This document shows positions 23,368 through 35,500 of a stretch of DNA of 64,000 nucleotides, piece by piece. The DNA is from Larix kaempferi. Lineage: Eukaryota > Streptophyta > Pinopsida > Pinales > Pinaceae. The notes under the pieces are model-generated. The model had not been told where the DNA came from, ran no database searches, and saw nothing but the letters and a program-made list of their open reading frames with translations. Location of the stretch: NCBI GenBank assembly GCA_027924585.1, contig BSBM01000442.1:3348001-3412000 (forward strand), read 5' to 3'. The position numbers and the translations under genes were made by a program. Within the stretch, counting starts at the first letter, position 1. The number at the start of each line of letters is the position of its first letter.

Positions 23368-23596
23368 TTCCCTGTCTTTTCACGCCACAATCCCACAGAG
23401 AAGAAGCCATGGGGAAAGAATCCAAAAGATGGTTCATTGACTCATCCTCTCCTTCACATAGCACGCACCAAAAAGGGCCATGGATGCCTCTTCTTATGAG
23501 TTTCTCTCCTGTCAAGATATGCCTGTAAGAAACCATCCATATAAAGGTAGTTATTTTGGGCCATGGGTTAAAGTCCCATACCTCCTTCCAGTCCAT
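23360..23596 (-). pseudogene. L1-2 RT zinc-binding domain (zf-RVT)
   Basis: WDFNPWPKITTFIWMVSYRHILTGEKLIRRG then CVLCEGEDESMNHLL: the C-x2-C…H pattern of zf-RVT. It overlaps the RNase H frame by a few bases, in a different frame, showing a shift between the two domains. Confidence 0.85.
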
Positions 23597-23879
23597 CCTG
23601 GGAGGAATATGTTCTTGGTTAAAGATAAGTTCATAGGATTCTTTATTGGTATAAATTCATTCGGATTGGTATCCCCATATTATTTTATCTGGTTGGTTTT
23701 GGATTCGAATGCATCGATCCTGCAAGGCCTCCATGATCTTGGGTATCTTGTCCATTGTGAATCTTTGGTTCCACTAATTTTGTGGTTTCCATTCATGAAA
23801 TTCTTCATTAGCGTGTTGGTCTCTCCAGAATTGACGAAATTTTCTCAAGCCCAGACCTTTGGCATGGGACCAGCTGTTG

Positions 23880-24171
23880 TGCACTTCTTGTTGGGCAATG
23901 ATCCTTGGAAACTACTGCCAAGAGTCACTCCAGAAATTGGCATTCTTTCGATCCCTTACTTCCCAGAAACTATGATCTTGGACAATCCTTCTGTTTGCAT
24001 GGGCATAATTCCATATATGGTATCCTTGTACATTTTCATTAAATCTGATCAGATCTTGTTTGGATTTCCCCTGAGCATACTTGTTTTTCCAAAGTTTGGC
24101 CGAAGGTTCCTCCTTGTGCGACACCCAGTGCCACCAGATATTTTCTCCTAGAACTTCATTGTTCTTCTCTG
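23880..24171 (-). pseudogene. L1-2 RT C-terminal region
   Basis: Starts at the LTR-element junction with KNNEVLGENIWWHWVSHKEEP and continues LWKNKYAQG and FWEVRDRKNANFWSDSWQ, a standard stretch after the L1 RT palm. Across the insertion it is continuous with GIGMRDPE encoded at 39413-39436. Confidence 0.85.
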
Positions 24172-25730
24172 TGTTAACACCCAAAATGACCCCCTAGGTT
24201 GTGGGAGAGGGCAATCTAGGGTAACCACTAACCACTTTAGATCTATGCTACTAACCCAGCACAGCCTGAGAGGGCTCTCTCAACAATTCACAGTATTACG
24301 GGAAATAATCAAAGGTGTCAACAGTGAAAACATACACCAGCATTCTCATTCAAGATATTCAATCAAAACTCATTCAGAAGGTCAGAATTATATGGAACGG
24401 ATTGTTTAAATTTCTTGGGGAGAAAATCATGGGGAAAACATGGGTAATGGAGTCAAAACAGAAAACCTAAAATCAGATAACAGTGTTGCTGCATGGAATG
24501 TAAAAAACAGAGGCAAGGTAGCCACCCATTCACAGTCAAAGAGCTTTTGATTTGATGATTAAGAAGAACAAATGAACAGCCCACCAATATAGAGAATACA
24601 TCTATGAATTCTATATCAGCTTTAGAAGAAAAACTAGTTGTGGATGATTGGAATGAAAGGAGCAGAGCATACCAATATGAATTCCACCCTAATGCTACAC
24701 TTTTCCAAGCATGAATCAGCAAGACAATATGAATTAACAGAGAAAGAAACACATTCACATAAGAGAAAGAAAGAACAGACTACAAGGAGAATGACACAGG
24801 AATCTCAGTCAAAATTCAGCTTCAGCACTGCAAATATATTCAAGAAAATGCTTCAAAACAGAGCCAAGCTCCCCTAGGCCTCAGCCAGATCATTTTCCAA
24901 CCGATTCTTCTTCTATTACATTTCTTTTATAGATATATTTGGACCTAGGGTCTAGATATCTCAATAAGAAGTTGTTACAACAATATTTGACACCTACACA
25001 AAGAGATTCAATAACTTAAGAGTCAGTTTCAACAAATTTTGAACAGTTTTGGCCACAGACTGCTGAAAACTGCCTCTTGGTGCCACGACTGTATATCCCA
25101 AACAGTGATAGCTGTGTAAAAACTGAAAGAGGTTTTTTTATATTGGACCATTTTGAAGAAAAATCTCTTACATTTTCCTCAGATTCATCTCCCGTGGGCC
25201 GGGATCTGCTCCGTAAATTGATGACTCACTCAGAAAACGTGAAAATGAGAAAATTTCCCTCTGAAAAACCCTTCGATTCTCACAAACCATGACACCTATG
25301 CAGATTCTAAGAGAGGTTATTAGCGATGGGCCCGTTCTAGAGATAAACCTCTCCCAATTTCACAAAATTCCTCCTGGTTTGGCTGAAACAAGTGCTTCAA
25401 AATGATGACTAAAATAGTCATTTTCGGTGGAAAACCCCCCATGCCTTCACAAAAATCCCATTTAGTTTGACTTTGTTCCTTTTTGCATGTAAAAATTCAA
25501 ATTCATAGGGACCATGGATCTCCTTAGGTCACTGATCTGGGCCATCCATCACTAGTTCAGTGCTAAAGTTAGCATTATTATCTTTATTTCATCTTAGCTT
25601 TGGGAACAAATGCTTGAAATTTGTTTGATTTTCACTTTCATTGGGCATGTGGCCTAAGGAAATGAGACTTTTTTCATGTCTCTATAGGTCTGGCCCTATT
25701 CAAATGCTTAGCACAAATATGGTGCTAACA
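24172..25730 (-). repeat. 3' LTR of the 15.2-kb element
   Basis: Near-identical to 37846-39407. Element orientation is minus, so this is the downstream LTR. The adjoining internal bases (25731-25760) read TGGCTCCAACCGGGG on +, which also looks like a damaged primer binding site; no clean purine tract is seen here. Confidence 0.88.
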
Positions 25731-25899
25731 ACTGGCTCCAACCGGGGATGCTATCCTCCCTGCGAGGTAGAAAAGAATCCGTAGACCAAGTGCGTGTTCC
25801 ATTGGGAAGCTCCCAATCCCGAACTGAAACTACAATCCAACCTGCTACATGTGACCTACAACTGAAACAATCCTCTCCTTTACTGATGACAAACCTGCT

Positions 25900-26683
25900 C
25901 TGCTTTTCAATTTTTGCAACCTGTTGCCTTTGTTGAGAGGGGGGAGTTACTCCAAGTATAATATCACGAATTTTCTGATTGGGTTAATGTTGATGTATTG
26001 ACATTATTCTTCTTGGCATAGTCAAAGAGAATAAGACCTATCAAAGCAACTTCTACCTTCATCCATTGAATATCTTTAAGGCTCGGCCAAATGTGGTGTG
26101 GCTTAATAACAATAGTCTTGTCAGGTTTCAACACAATTTTGCTTTCTCATTGTTCACACGAAGGGCACTAAGAATCAATGTAAGATGAGAAAATGCCATG
26201 GATGATGAGATAGTGCTCAACCAATCATCATATATTGTTGAAAAGAACCATCTGTGGTCCTGTAGCCTTTAGAAACAGGTCACCAAATTTCTCAATTTTT
26301 AAGCATGCTTGGAATGGTAACTGAAGCTCACTGCCTTTAATGACAATGTTAGGAAATCCAAGCAAGTGAACTTCCAAGGGATCAAGCATTCTCTTACGAG
26401 TTACAATGAACTGTTTTGGCTGCTCCTCAACAGGAAATGAACATACCAATGCAGCTACTTCTTTAGTTGTCTCCCATTTAGCCAGTTGACCAAGACACTT
26501 CTGTCCTGCCCACTCACTAGTATGGATAGCCTTAAAAAATAGTTTCCCTGTCCTTGGGTTGAACGTGAAAATCGCTCCATAATTCTAAGATGACAAATAC
26601 GGTTTTGTTGGCTCTGGAGAATAACTCCCTTTAACACATATAATGGCAGGATTTGACTTCATTATTTTATTCATAGCTTGAGC
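25900..26683 (-). pseudogene. PRP8: Captured fragment of spliceosome protein PRP8
   Basis: The minus strand reads, in order: [167 protein letters not shown]; and PPSQQRQQVAKIEKQ. This is the RNase H-like domain of PRP8 and the linker toward its Jab1/MPN domain, among the most conserved proteins of eukaryotes. Two internal deletions (about 9 and 36 residues against my memory of the family), a TAG stop and several single-base shifts make it a pseudogene. No intron is seen. It lies in the 15.2-kb LTR element, near its 3' LTR. Confidence 0.9.
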
Positions 26684-28202
26684 CCTCACCACCGGAACCC
26701 ATGAAGAAGCTAACGTCCACATTATCCATAACATTCTTAGTCTTATACTTATTCCATCGCATGGCTTATAAACTGTTTACAATACCATTTTTCCTTCATG
26801 CGATACTATTCACCAAACGACACGTGACTCTCCGGTCACATCCATCGCACTACTCACTAATTTATCTCCCGAGCATGTAGTGAGTGAGATATAACAAGAG
26901 TCGTCCGATCTCTCCCTTTAAGTGAAAACTTACACGTGGCTGGTTGATTAAGAGAATCCTACCTATTTGTACGTTTATAAATCTACTTTCCATTGTCCAT
27001 TTTTACGACCTTCCCCAGTTCCACGTTTGGATCCCTCAATTATGATTACAAGTGTCATGCAGGAAAAACCCAGGACCTATATCGTTTGTAAAATCCCCTT
27101 TAGACAAGAGTCTATCCAGTAGATGCGTGCTGAAGAGGAGTGTTTCCCGCTGAGACTGATAAGTCTACAAAAAATGCCTCAACTACTCACACTTGGTCGC
27201 CTGCCATGGACTCCTTTGCATGTAGCGTCAAACAAGCCCACACGCCTAGCTGTCCATGTTTGAAATTCACAATGGAGCACTCATACACAACTTTGATATG
27301 TAAAGGTCTTTCCATAAATCTCCCAGAATGAGGCAGCCGCCCTTAGGAATTTAGTCTTTCACTCAGCTGGCATCTTTAATAGAACTGATGTTGAAATGGA
27401 GCGGACATTCAGGTTCACATTTATCCTAAGGGTGATCTGAATACTGCTTATCCAACTCGATGGAAACTGACCGGGACATGTGCAAGTGAGGGTTACTTCT
27501 TCCAGAACATTAGGGAGAGTAGGCTTTGCACCGACAGCCCTGAGGAGGCTCACCTATTGGTCTATGATCGCTTGCATCGGATCGCTTCTCTGAACTCTGC
27601 GGATTGTCAATTTGCAGCATATATGTTCTTAATTATCACACACAGCAGCTTAGCGCAGCTCACGTGAGACTCTGATAGACCATCTCGTGAGCTACGATAG
27701 ATGGCTCTCTTGCATCTTTTGACCACCTTACCCCGTGACTTGCGGTTGGAGAGACTGATGCAGTTTTAAGAATTGATGATTTCATCCGCCCACTTTGACG
27801 GAGCTGCCAGGCATTAGCCACCAAAGACACGCCTTGAAAAGAACGAATCAGCAGGAATCACACTATTTTTGGCATAACAAAAGACATCTCGCTCTTTAAC
27901 GTCCCCAAGAAGAGATATTGACCAACAAAATGGTATCTTCCATCTTTAATGCCTGGGAAAACCTACCAAAATTTATTGGGAAAACTTTGGTTGAAGCTTC
28001 TTTGCCCCGATAATATGTTTTGTTCTTACTTCGATACCAACTCTAATAGCTAGACAGAGAGCCTTTTTTAACAGCCTTTGCTAATTTTTCATATGGAGAG
28101 CGTGCTATATGTTAAGGCTACAGTGTTCACCAAAATAGATCTGTCCACATCAGACCTTCACCATTCTTGGTACACATTGGAATTTGGCATTTGTGCAGCT
28201 GG
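26684..28202. other. Internal DNA of the 15.2-kb element, origin unclear
   Basis: No complete gene. On the minus strand some short stretches look coding, for example SLVANAWQLRQSGRMKSSIL (about 27800) and LPNVLEEVTLTCTCPGQFPS (about 27500), but I cannot name them. They may be further captured gene pieces, given PRP8 and the TOR-like piece on either side. Confidence 0.35.
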
Positions 28203-28454
28203 TCAAACCAAGGCAACATGTTGAGATGGGAAAAATAAAATTTCTGCTCGAGGATGGTGCTTATGACGCTCTACTTGGAGAACTGCTTGGAGATGCTCAT
28301 GCCTTTCACTGATTTCGATGACTTGACAACCTTTCATCTGTTTGCTTTGTGCCCCGTCAAACTTCATTTCCTTGTAATGCAATACTTTTACCCAAGCTCG
28401 ACACTTCTCAGCAAGGACACATTTCATTTTCGCTTCTTGGGACTTATCCCACAT
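28203..28454 (-). pseudogene. Captured fragment resembling TOR kinase (FAT domain)
   Basis: The minus frame reads KMKCVLAEKCRAWVKVLHYK and EMKFDGAQSKQM. This matches the plant target-of-rapamycin block with LAEKCRA, K-LHYKEM-F and a following G/S-rich piece. Further on, the frame +1 reads SISKQFSK-stop-SVISTIL, which fits the HINNQL…AAVGIL part, so a frameshift lies near 28340. TOR is a PI3K-like kinase controlling growth; this covers only about 80 residues of the FAT region. It lies in an LTR element, so it is a captured copy and not a gene. The match is from memory and needs a search. Confidence 0.55.
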
Positions 28455-29146
28455 GTAAGGGAAGAAAAGGTTTCTGGCACTTTATATCCACCACTTCATT
28501 TTACATATACTAAGTAACAAAGGAATGTGTGCTAGTGAGCTTGGCGCTTGGTTAATGTGTGTTGGGCCCCTTTGGGCTTGGCCGGTGGTCTCTTTGTAAG
28601 CTCTCGGTGCTGAACATCCAGGATGGGCCCGATATACCTGTTGCTTGATTTTATTCCAGACTTTGGCCCGCCAGTAAAAATTTAAGCCTTTAACCATATA
28701 ATTTTTTGACTTTGTCTATATGGTCTTTACAAAAATATTAAAGCCTTCACCTTTGCTTTCATAAACATTAAACATTGGAGGATTAAAATATAGAAATTAA
28801 TCTTTTGCCCAAAATTAATCTTTTTGCCAATGGTGGAAACTTTGATCAAAGTTCTTCCTTTTTCTTTTCTTGATATGCAAACATCCATTGGAAACTATCC
28901 TGAATATTTCTGAGCTGAACTCTGAGGGTGAAGACTGACCTGGGTTTGATGCAAACTAAAAGATGCACCCTGCAAATCTGAACTGAGATCTTAAGCTGAA
29001 AGTTGAACTGTACATACTGCAAACTGAAAAATGAAGAATGCTTGAAACCCAAATTCAAAACTGAAACTATACATGTTGAAAAAGATGCTCATCCGTGAGC
29101 TTATTCCAACTTCCTACCTACTCTAATCTATCAAACTCCTGCTCAA
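28455..29146. other. Internal DNA of the 15.2-kb element
   Basis: AT-rich, no supported gene. A short part (28880-29060) repeats 'CTGAACTGA/AACTGAAA' words. It separates the gag-like frame from the TOR-like piece. Confidence 0.4.
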
Positions 29147-29785
29147 TTAAATAATGCAGAAATGCCAATGAATCCAACTCATCATATGCTCGATCAATCT
29201 GACTCCTCTACGGTGCTTGAAATCAGCCAATGACAGAAAACATGGCAGCCTAGGAAAACAATGACTCTCTTTATGTTCAAAGTGAAAATATGGCTGCAAA
29301 TTCAAATTGAAAAAACATTCCATATATTCACCAACATGTTCATAAAAATCATTGATGCTTGGCTGCCTTCCATAACAATTTATAGCTTGGTCACCATACA
29401 TTGAATCCTCATATGTGTCTTCTACTTACATGTATTGCTTTGGATCATAAAACTCATCTCTAGACACAAAATAATTCCCAATATTGACATCTAGAGGCAG
29501 TTGAAAAGCCTCTTCAAGAGACAAATGAAGATCTTGGGACTGAATTTGATTTTCCAGGGCTTCAAGCTCCTCATTGAGTTTTTTAGCAAACTCTTTTAAG
29601 AAACTAGCCCTATCTTCATAAGAACATTTACATGACTTCAAATATCTGGGTAGAAATACTAAGAAAAATTCTTTGATTTCATCATCATCATACATATCAA
29701 AATATTCTTTAAAACCCTCAATAGAAGAAAGAGTTGCCACATACCCTGCCATTTGATTTGATGAAGAAACTGAATCAGCACTTCA
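29147..29785 (-). pseudogene. Gag-like ORF of the 15.2-kb element, 3' part
   Basis: Continues from 37603 across Copia-B. After the junction stop it reads SADSVSSSNQMAGYVATLSS, then an acidic helical stretch (FKEYFDMYDDDEIKEFFLVF; ASFLKEFAKKLNEELEALEN) to a TAA at about 29427, and goes on in the same frame (VEDTYEDSMYGDQ…) to 29147. Predicted mostly helical with a coiled-coil-like EFAKKLNEELEALENQI segment, compatible with a structural protein but with no family match I can name. Confidence 0.45.
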
Positions 29786-30280
29786 TGTTAAGTTTATACT
29801 AATTTGACTAGCAAGATCACTGAAAGAAACACAATCACAAGGTAGAAAAAGATTTACCCTGGGAAACCCTCATGGGGTAGAAAACCCAGCAAAGCTTTCC
29901 TCGATATAGATGATCAACCAAATACAAGATGTAGAAACCAAACAAGAGCTCCTCCTCCTCCTATGCAGACCTCTCTCTCACTTGTGCGCTACTCCTAAGT
30001 GAGTGAATGAATGAGATAAGTGAGGAACAACCTCCTCTACTTATACTTGTTTTTTGACTGACTTTTTACCCTATGAGGCTGACCTCTCCTAAGAGAGTCT
30101 AATAACCCCTAATAAACTAACTCAGGGCCAACCCCCACATGGGAGATCTAATAACCCTAGTTACCACAATTCATCGGAGGAATAAACATCTCTGGATATA
30201 CAATAGGGCCCCATCGGAGGAATGAAACATCTCCAAACTAATACAAATATAATATTCTTAGAAGTTACAATATTTCAACA
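29786..30280 (-). repeat. Copia-B 3' LTR
   Basis: TGTTAAG...TTTCAACA on the + strand, near-identical to 37108-37602; TSD CTTCA precedes it. The reverse complement of CTCCCCCTTA (30281-30290) is the polypurine tract. Confidence 0.93.
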
Positions 30281-32593
30281 CTCCCCCTTAACGAGAAGGA
30301 TATTATAACAACATCTGCAGGAGCAAGGATTCATCGACTACATGATACATGATACATCTATAAATCATTCGAAGCTTTCTTTATACATCATCATCAGTAA
30401 CTCAAGCAGTTACTGGAACATCTTCAATATTGGAACTTCAACATATTCAATACCTAGTCTTCATCTTCTGCAGCACTTGAACAGCTATAGCAACATCATC
30501 TAGATCACTCGATCAACATCCTCATCATCTGGATCTACCGATCAACATCATCATCATCCAGATCATCACGATCAGCAGCATCGTCATCTAGATCATCACG
30601 ATCAATAGAATCATCTTCTAGACCATCACGATCAGCAGCATCGTCATCTAGATCATCGCGATAAACAGCATCATTGGATCCTGTCGATCAACAGCCTCAT
30701 AGAAGCATACCCTGCAATACACATGATCCAATTATGGGATGATCAATCTCTCTCACTTTAGGACATAGGTCCAAGGATGATACAATCCTGATCCGCTTAC
30801 GGGATGATCAATCCCTCTCAGTTTAAGACATCTCTCATGTCTATCGACGATGCAATCCAGATCAACTTACAAGATGATCAATCCTTATCACTTTAAGACA
30901 CCTCACCATGTCTAGGGATGATGCAATCCCAATCTACTTATAGGATGATTAATCCTTGTCACTTTAAGACACCTCACCATGTCTAAGGACGATGCAATCC
31001 CAATCTGCTTACAGGATGATTAATCCTTATCACTTTAAGACACCTCACCATGTCTAGGGACGATGCAATCCCAATCTACTTATAGGATGATTAATCCTTA
31101 TCACTTTAAGACACCTCACCATGTCTAGGGACGATGCAATCCCAATCTACTTACAGGATGATTAATCCTTATCACTTTAGGACATAAGTCCAAGGACGAT
31201 GCAATCCTGATCCACTTACGGGATGATCAATCCCTATCATTTTAGGACATAAGTCCAAGGATGATGCAATCATGTCACGTACATTTTGAACCAACCGCTC
31301 AGGGACGATGCAGTCCTATCATGTACATTTTGAACCAAACGCTCAGGGACAATGCAGTCCTATCATGTACATTTTGAACCAAATGCTCAGGGACGATGCA
31401 GTCCCATCACGTCCACTAGGGACCACTTTCTCGGAGACATATGTCTACGGATCTCTTTTAGGACATGTGTCCAGGGATGATACAATCCCCTCGTCCACTA
31501 GGGACCACATTCTCGGAGACATCTATCTACGTATCACTTTAGGACTAAAGTCCAGGGATGATACAATCCCCTCGTCCACTAGGGACCACATTCTTGGAGA
31601 CATCTATCTATGGATCACTTTAGGACTGAATTCCAGGGATGATACAATCCCCTCATCCACTAGGGACCACATTCTCGAAGATATCTATCTATGGATCACT
31701 TTAGGACTGAAGTCCAGGGATGATACAATCCCCTCGTCCACTAGGGACCACATTCTCGGAGACATCTGTCTACGGATCACTTTAGGACTGAAGTCCAGGG
31801 ATGATACAATCCCCTCGTCCACTAGGGACCACATTCTCGGAGACATATGTCTACGGATCACTTTAGGACTGAAGTCTAGGGATGATACAATCCCCTCATC
31901 CACTAGGGACCACATTCTCGGAGACATCTGTCTACGGATCACTTTAGTACTGAAGTCCAAGGATGATACAATCCCCTCATCCACTTAGACAAAGTCTAAG
32001 GACCATTTCATCGACCTCATCGTCGATTTAGGTAACCTCATCATCAATGCAAGTATCCTATTAGGAACCCATTTCTTTACTTTGTTAGTATATTTTTGTT
32101 GGACGCATATGCTTTGTAAGTCGTCCCGTAGTATTTGTTGATCCATAGTTTATATTAGCCCATAGTATTGACCCATAGTATTGGACACGTATGCTTTGTA
32201 AGTCGTCCCATAGTATTATATGTCCCATGGTTTTGACTCACAGTATTGGCGCCTAGACTTAGACCATGGCTTGTATTGACACATAGTATTGACCCATGGT
32301 ATTAGCGCCTAGACTTAGTATATAAGTGTGTGTTGAGGCCTATGAAGGCACCGTGAAGTTAATTGTATTGAGCTTGCTCAAAGGAGGTTGCCCCCTCGAG
32401 CCCATGATCAATATAAAAGTGATTTTGAGTTCTATTATTTCTGATATCTTGTGTATTTGCATTAATTAATTATTGCAGGTTCATCACATATCCACACCAA
32501 TGATACAGTATCCTCATCAATACATGTATCCTCATCATCGATATAGGCAAACTTATCATCGATACCAGTATCCAAATATCATCATCGACCATA
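30281..32593 (-). repeat. Copia-B 3' untranslated region with tandem arrays
   Basis: This 2.3-kb stretch between the pol stop and the polypurine tract is mostly tandem repeats: a 48-bp-type array with CATCATCTAGATCATCACGATC (30485-30660), a 60-72-bp unit around GATGATCAATCC…CACTTTAAGACA (about 30740-31290), and a very regular 81-bp unit (about 31475-31990). The 226-codon + frame at 31308-31988 is a by-product of the 81-bp unit (27-residue repeat). 32090-32330 repeats 'CATAGTATTGACCCATAG'. No gene is supported. Confidence 0.85.
31475..31990. repeat. 81-bp tandem array
   Basis: At least six copies starting GATGATACAATCCCCTC at steps of 81 bases (about 31475, 31556, 31637, 31718, 31799, 31880, 31961). 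Units differ by only one to a few bases, so the array is young or homogenised. Lies in the 3' untranslated region of Copia-B. Confidence 0.9.
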
Positions 32594-35500
32594 TCACTCC
32601 CCCTTTCGAGGAGGGTCCTTCTGAACTACACCAAGCTTGTCTCGGAAATACTCAAACTTTACTCGAGATAGAGGTTTGGTCAACAGATCGACAACTTGTT
32701 CATCAGTGCCTACATATTTGAGCTTGATAGCTCCTTTCTGCACCATATCCCGTTATAATATCAAATCTCTATTTGTTTTGATTTATCATGGAATATTGGA
32801 TTCTCTGTCATCTTGATACAACTCTAGTTTTCACACAGGATCACAGTGGGTTCCATCTCTAAGTCAAACAATCCTAATAGCAGCTTCCAAAGCCATACCA
32901 CTTCACAACTAGCAGAGCAAGCAGCTATATATTATGCTTCAGCTGTGCTGAGAGCCACACTAGACTGCTTCCTGCTATACCACGAGATCATGGCAGATCC
33001 CAGACAATAACATCTACCCTATGTACTCTTCCTTTATGATACACTTCCTGCCCAATCAGCATCTGTGTAGCCATACAATCTAAAATCATGATCTCCATGA
33101 TAGCATAGACCAAAATCTATCGTACCCTACAAGTACCTCATCACATGCTTTGCGGCTATTAGGTGAACTCGTTTAGGTTCCACTAGATACTAACTTAAGG
33201 TGTTCACCTCAAAGCATATATATGGCCTGGTATTCGTCAGATACATTAATGACCCAATAATCTGTCGGTACAGAGTCACATCCACTAACTCTGATGAGTC
33301 ATCAACTAATAAATTCAAGTTGGATTCCATGGGGGTCGCCATGGCTTTGCACTCCAACATATCAAATCTTTTCAAAATCTCCACAGCATACTTACCCTGA
33401 TTTAGAAAGATTCCTTTTGGGCCTTGACATACTTCCAGACCTAGGAAGTAGTGCATCAATCCGAGATCCTTCATCTCAAATTCTGAAGAGAGCTTCTTCT
33501 TGCACTCGATAATTTGTTTCCCATTTCCAGTCAAAAATAGATCATCCATATATAGCAGCAATATGACAGGTTCATCATCCATAACCTTGAGATAAAGATT
33601 AGGATCATCTTTACTCTTGGTAAAGACCAAGGTAGTCATGAAACTTTCAATCCTTCCATACCAAGATCTGGGAGCTTGCTTCAACCCATACAAAGCCTTC
33701 TTCAATTTGCACACGTGGGTTCTTCTATCTTCCACCTCAAATCCTTGAGGTTGTTCTATGTACACTTCCTCCTCAATCACATCATTCGGGAAAGATGTCT
33801 TTACATCCATCTGGTGTAATTCCCACTTCATCATGGATGCAAGTGCCATGATGGTTCTAATGGAGGTGTACCTTGCAACTGGTGCAAATGTCTCTTCATA
33901 GTCAATTCCCTCTTTTTGAGGGAATCCTCTGGCCACAAACCTTGCTTTATATTTTTCAATGCTACCATCCACAACATGCTTTATTTTATATATCCATTTG
34001 GAGGATACCACAATTTTATCTTTTGGTTTGGGAACTATATCCCAAACATCATTCTTCATTATTGACTGGTATTCCTCCGGCATTGCTTCTACCCACTCTT
34101 TCTTATGAACTGCCTCTTCATAGCTAGTAGGTTCTTGATCCACAAGATCACACATCAAAGCCACATAGTTGGATAATAGCTTTGGTTTCTTGCTCACTCT
34201 AGTGGAGCCTTCAGGAGCTCCATAGTTTTCAGCTCCTAGAATAATGTCTCTAGCCCATGCTGGCCTTCTTTTTCTTGAAATGTTTGTAATGGGGGGTTCT
34301 TGTGGTTCTATCATGTCATGGTCTTCAGGTGTTACATCTTCAGGTATGGGTACAACCTCTGTAGTTCTGGGAGGTACATCTTCTTCATATACTTCTTCAT
34401 ACTGGCACTTCCTAGATCTCTTGAGAGATGCTTCTTCGTCAAATGTCACATCCCTACTTATTTCCATATGATGAAAACCTGGGATGTAAATTCTGAAAGC
34501 TTTGGATGCTTCACAATATCCAACAAATATTCCCTTCTTCCCAGAAGGATCCAACTTAGATCTCTTTTCTTTAGGTATGTGAATATACACAGGGCACCCA
34601 AATATCTTGAGGTGACTTACCTCAGGCTTCTTTCCTGTGAACACTTCTTCTGGAGTCTTGAAATCAAGATCACTGTGGGATAGTCTATTTTGCACATAGA
34701 TTATTGTCCTAGCTACTTGAGCCCAAAGATACATAGGTAGGTCTTGATCATGTATCATTGTCTTTACAGCTTCCATGATGGTTCTATTCTTTCTTTCTGC
34801 AACACCATTTTGTTGGGGATTGTAGGGAGTGGTTAGCTCCCTCTTGATTCTAGCTTCCTTACAGAAATATTCAAATTTCTTTGAAGTATATTCTCCGCCA
34901 TTATCTATCCTGATTATTTTGATTTTCTTTTCTGAATGATTCTCTATCAGGGCTTTGAACTCCTTGAACTTTCCAAATACTTCATTCTTTCATTTTATAA
35001 AGTATATCCAAGTCTTCCTTGAATAGTCATCAATAAATGTGAGATAGTATTCATATCCACTCAAAGATGTGGAGGGAATTGGTCCACATACATCTGAATG
35101 AATTAACTCCAAGGTACTCTTAGTCTTTGTTTCACTCTTTGGAAATGGGTTCTTGATATTCTTCCCTTTTGCACATCATTTGCATGTGCCATCATGATAA
35201 ATTTTTAAGTCTGGTAGACCTATAACTACCTTGCTTACATGAGGTAGTGCCTTGTATTTAATGTGAGCAAGTATCCTATGCCATAGTTCATTTGGGCTAG
35301 TGGCTTCATGTACAAGGGCAGCTTCTGGATGGCCCTTGAGCTTGTACAGACCTCCTTCCTCTTCACCAATGATAATTGCATCCTTGATAGATTTACCTTT
35401 GGACCACATTAATACTTGTCCATCAATGAATGCAACCCTATAACCTTTCTTATCCAATGTTGAGATGGAGAGCAAGTTCTTCTTCAATCCTGGTACATAC

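Larger units (their letters stand above)
21286..24171 (-). mobile_element. L1-2 LINE, 3' part
   Basis: Minus-strand order: RT C-terminus (24171-23880), zf-RVT (23596-23360), RNase H (23367-22840), an extra open region (22292-21698), a 3' UTR and a T-rich run on the + strand (about 21289-21331), which is the A tail of the LINE. The 5' part continues at 39413-40440: removing the LTR element 24172-39407 and one TSD copy joins the RT frame without a shift. Confidence 0.9.

Noticed and set aside
23480-24151. 223-codon + strand frame, hydrophobic
   Set aside because: Shadow of the L1-2 RT/zf-RVT region on the minus strand, whose motifs are clear.
29415-29430. GTAAGT at the end of the gag-like frame as a splice donor
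   Set aside because: The same frame continues open after the TAA; a simple nonsense change explains it better and no matching acceptor was evident.
30485-31290. CRISPR-like regular repeats
   Set aside because: Contiguous tandem units without unique spacers, inside a plant copia element.
31308-31988. 226-codon + strand frame with a 27-residue repeat
   Set aside because: It is produced by the 81-bp tandem array (multiple of 3) in the 3' untranslated region of Copia-B, opposite to the element; no protein features.
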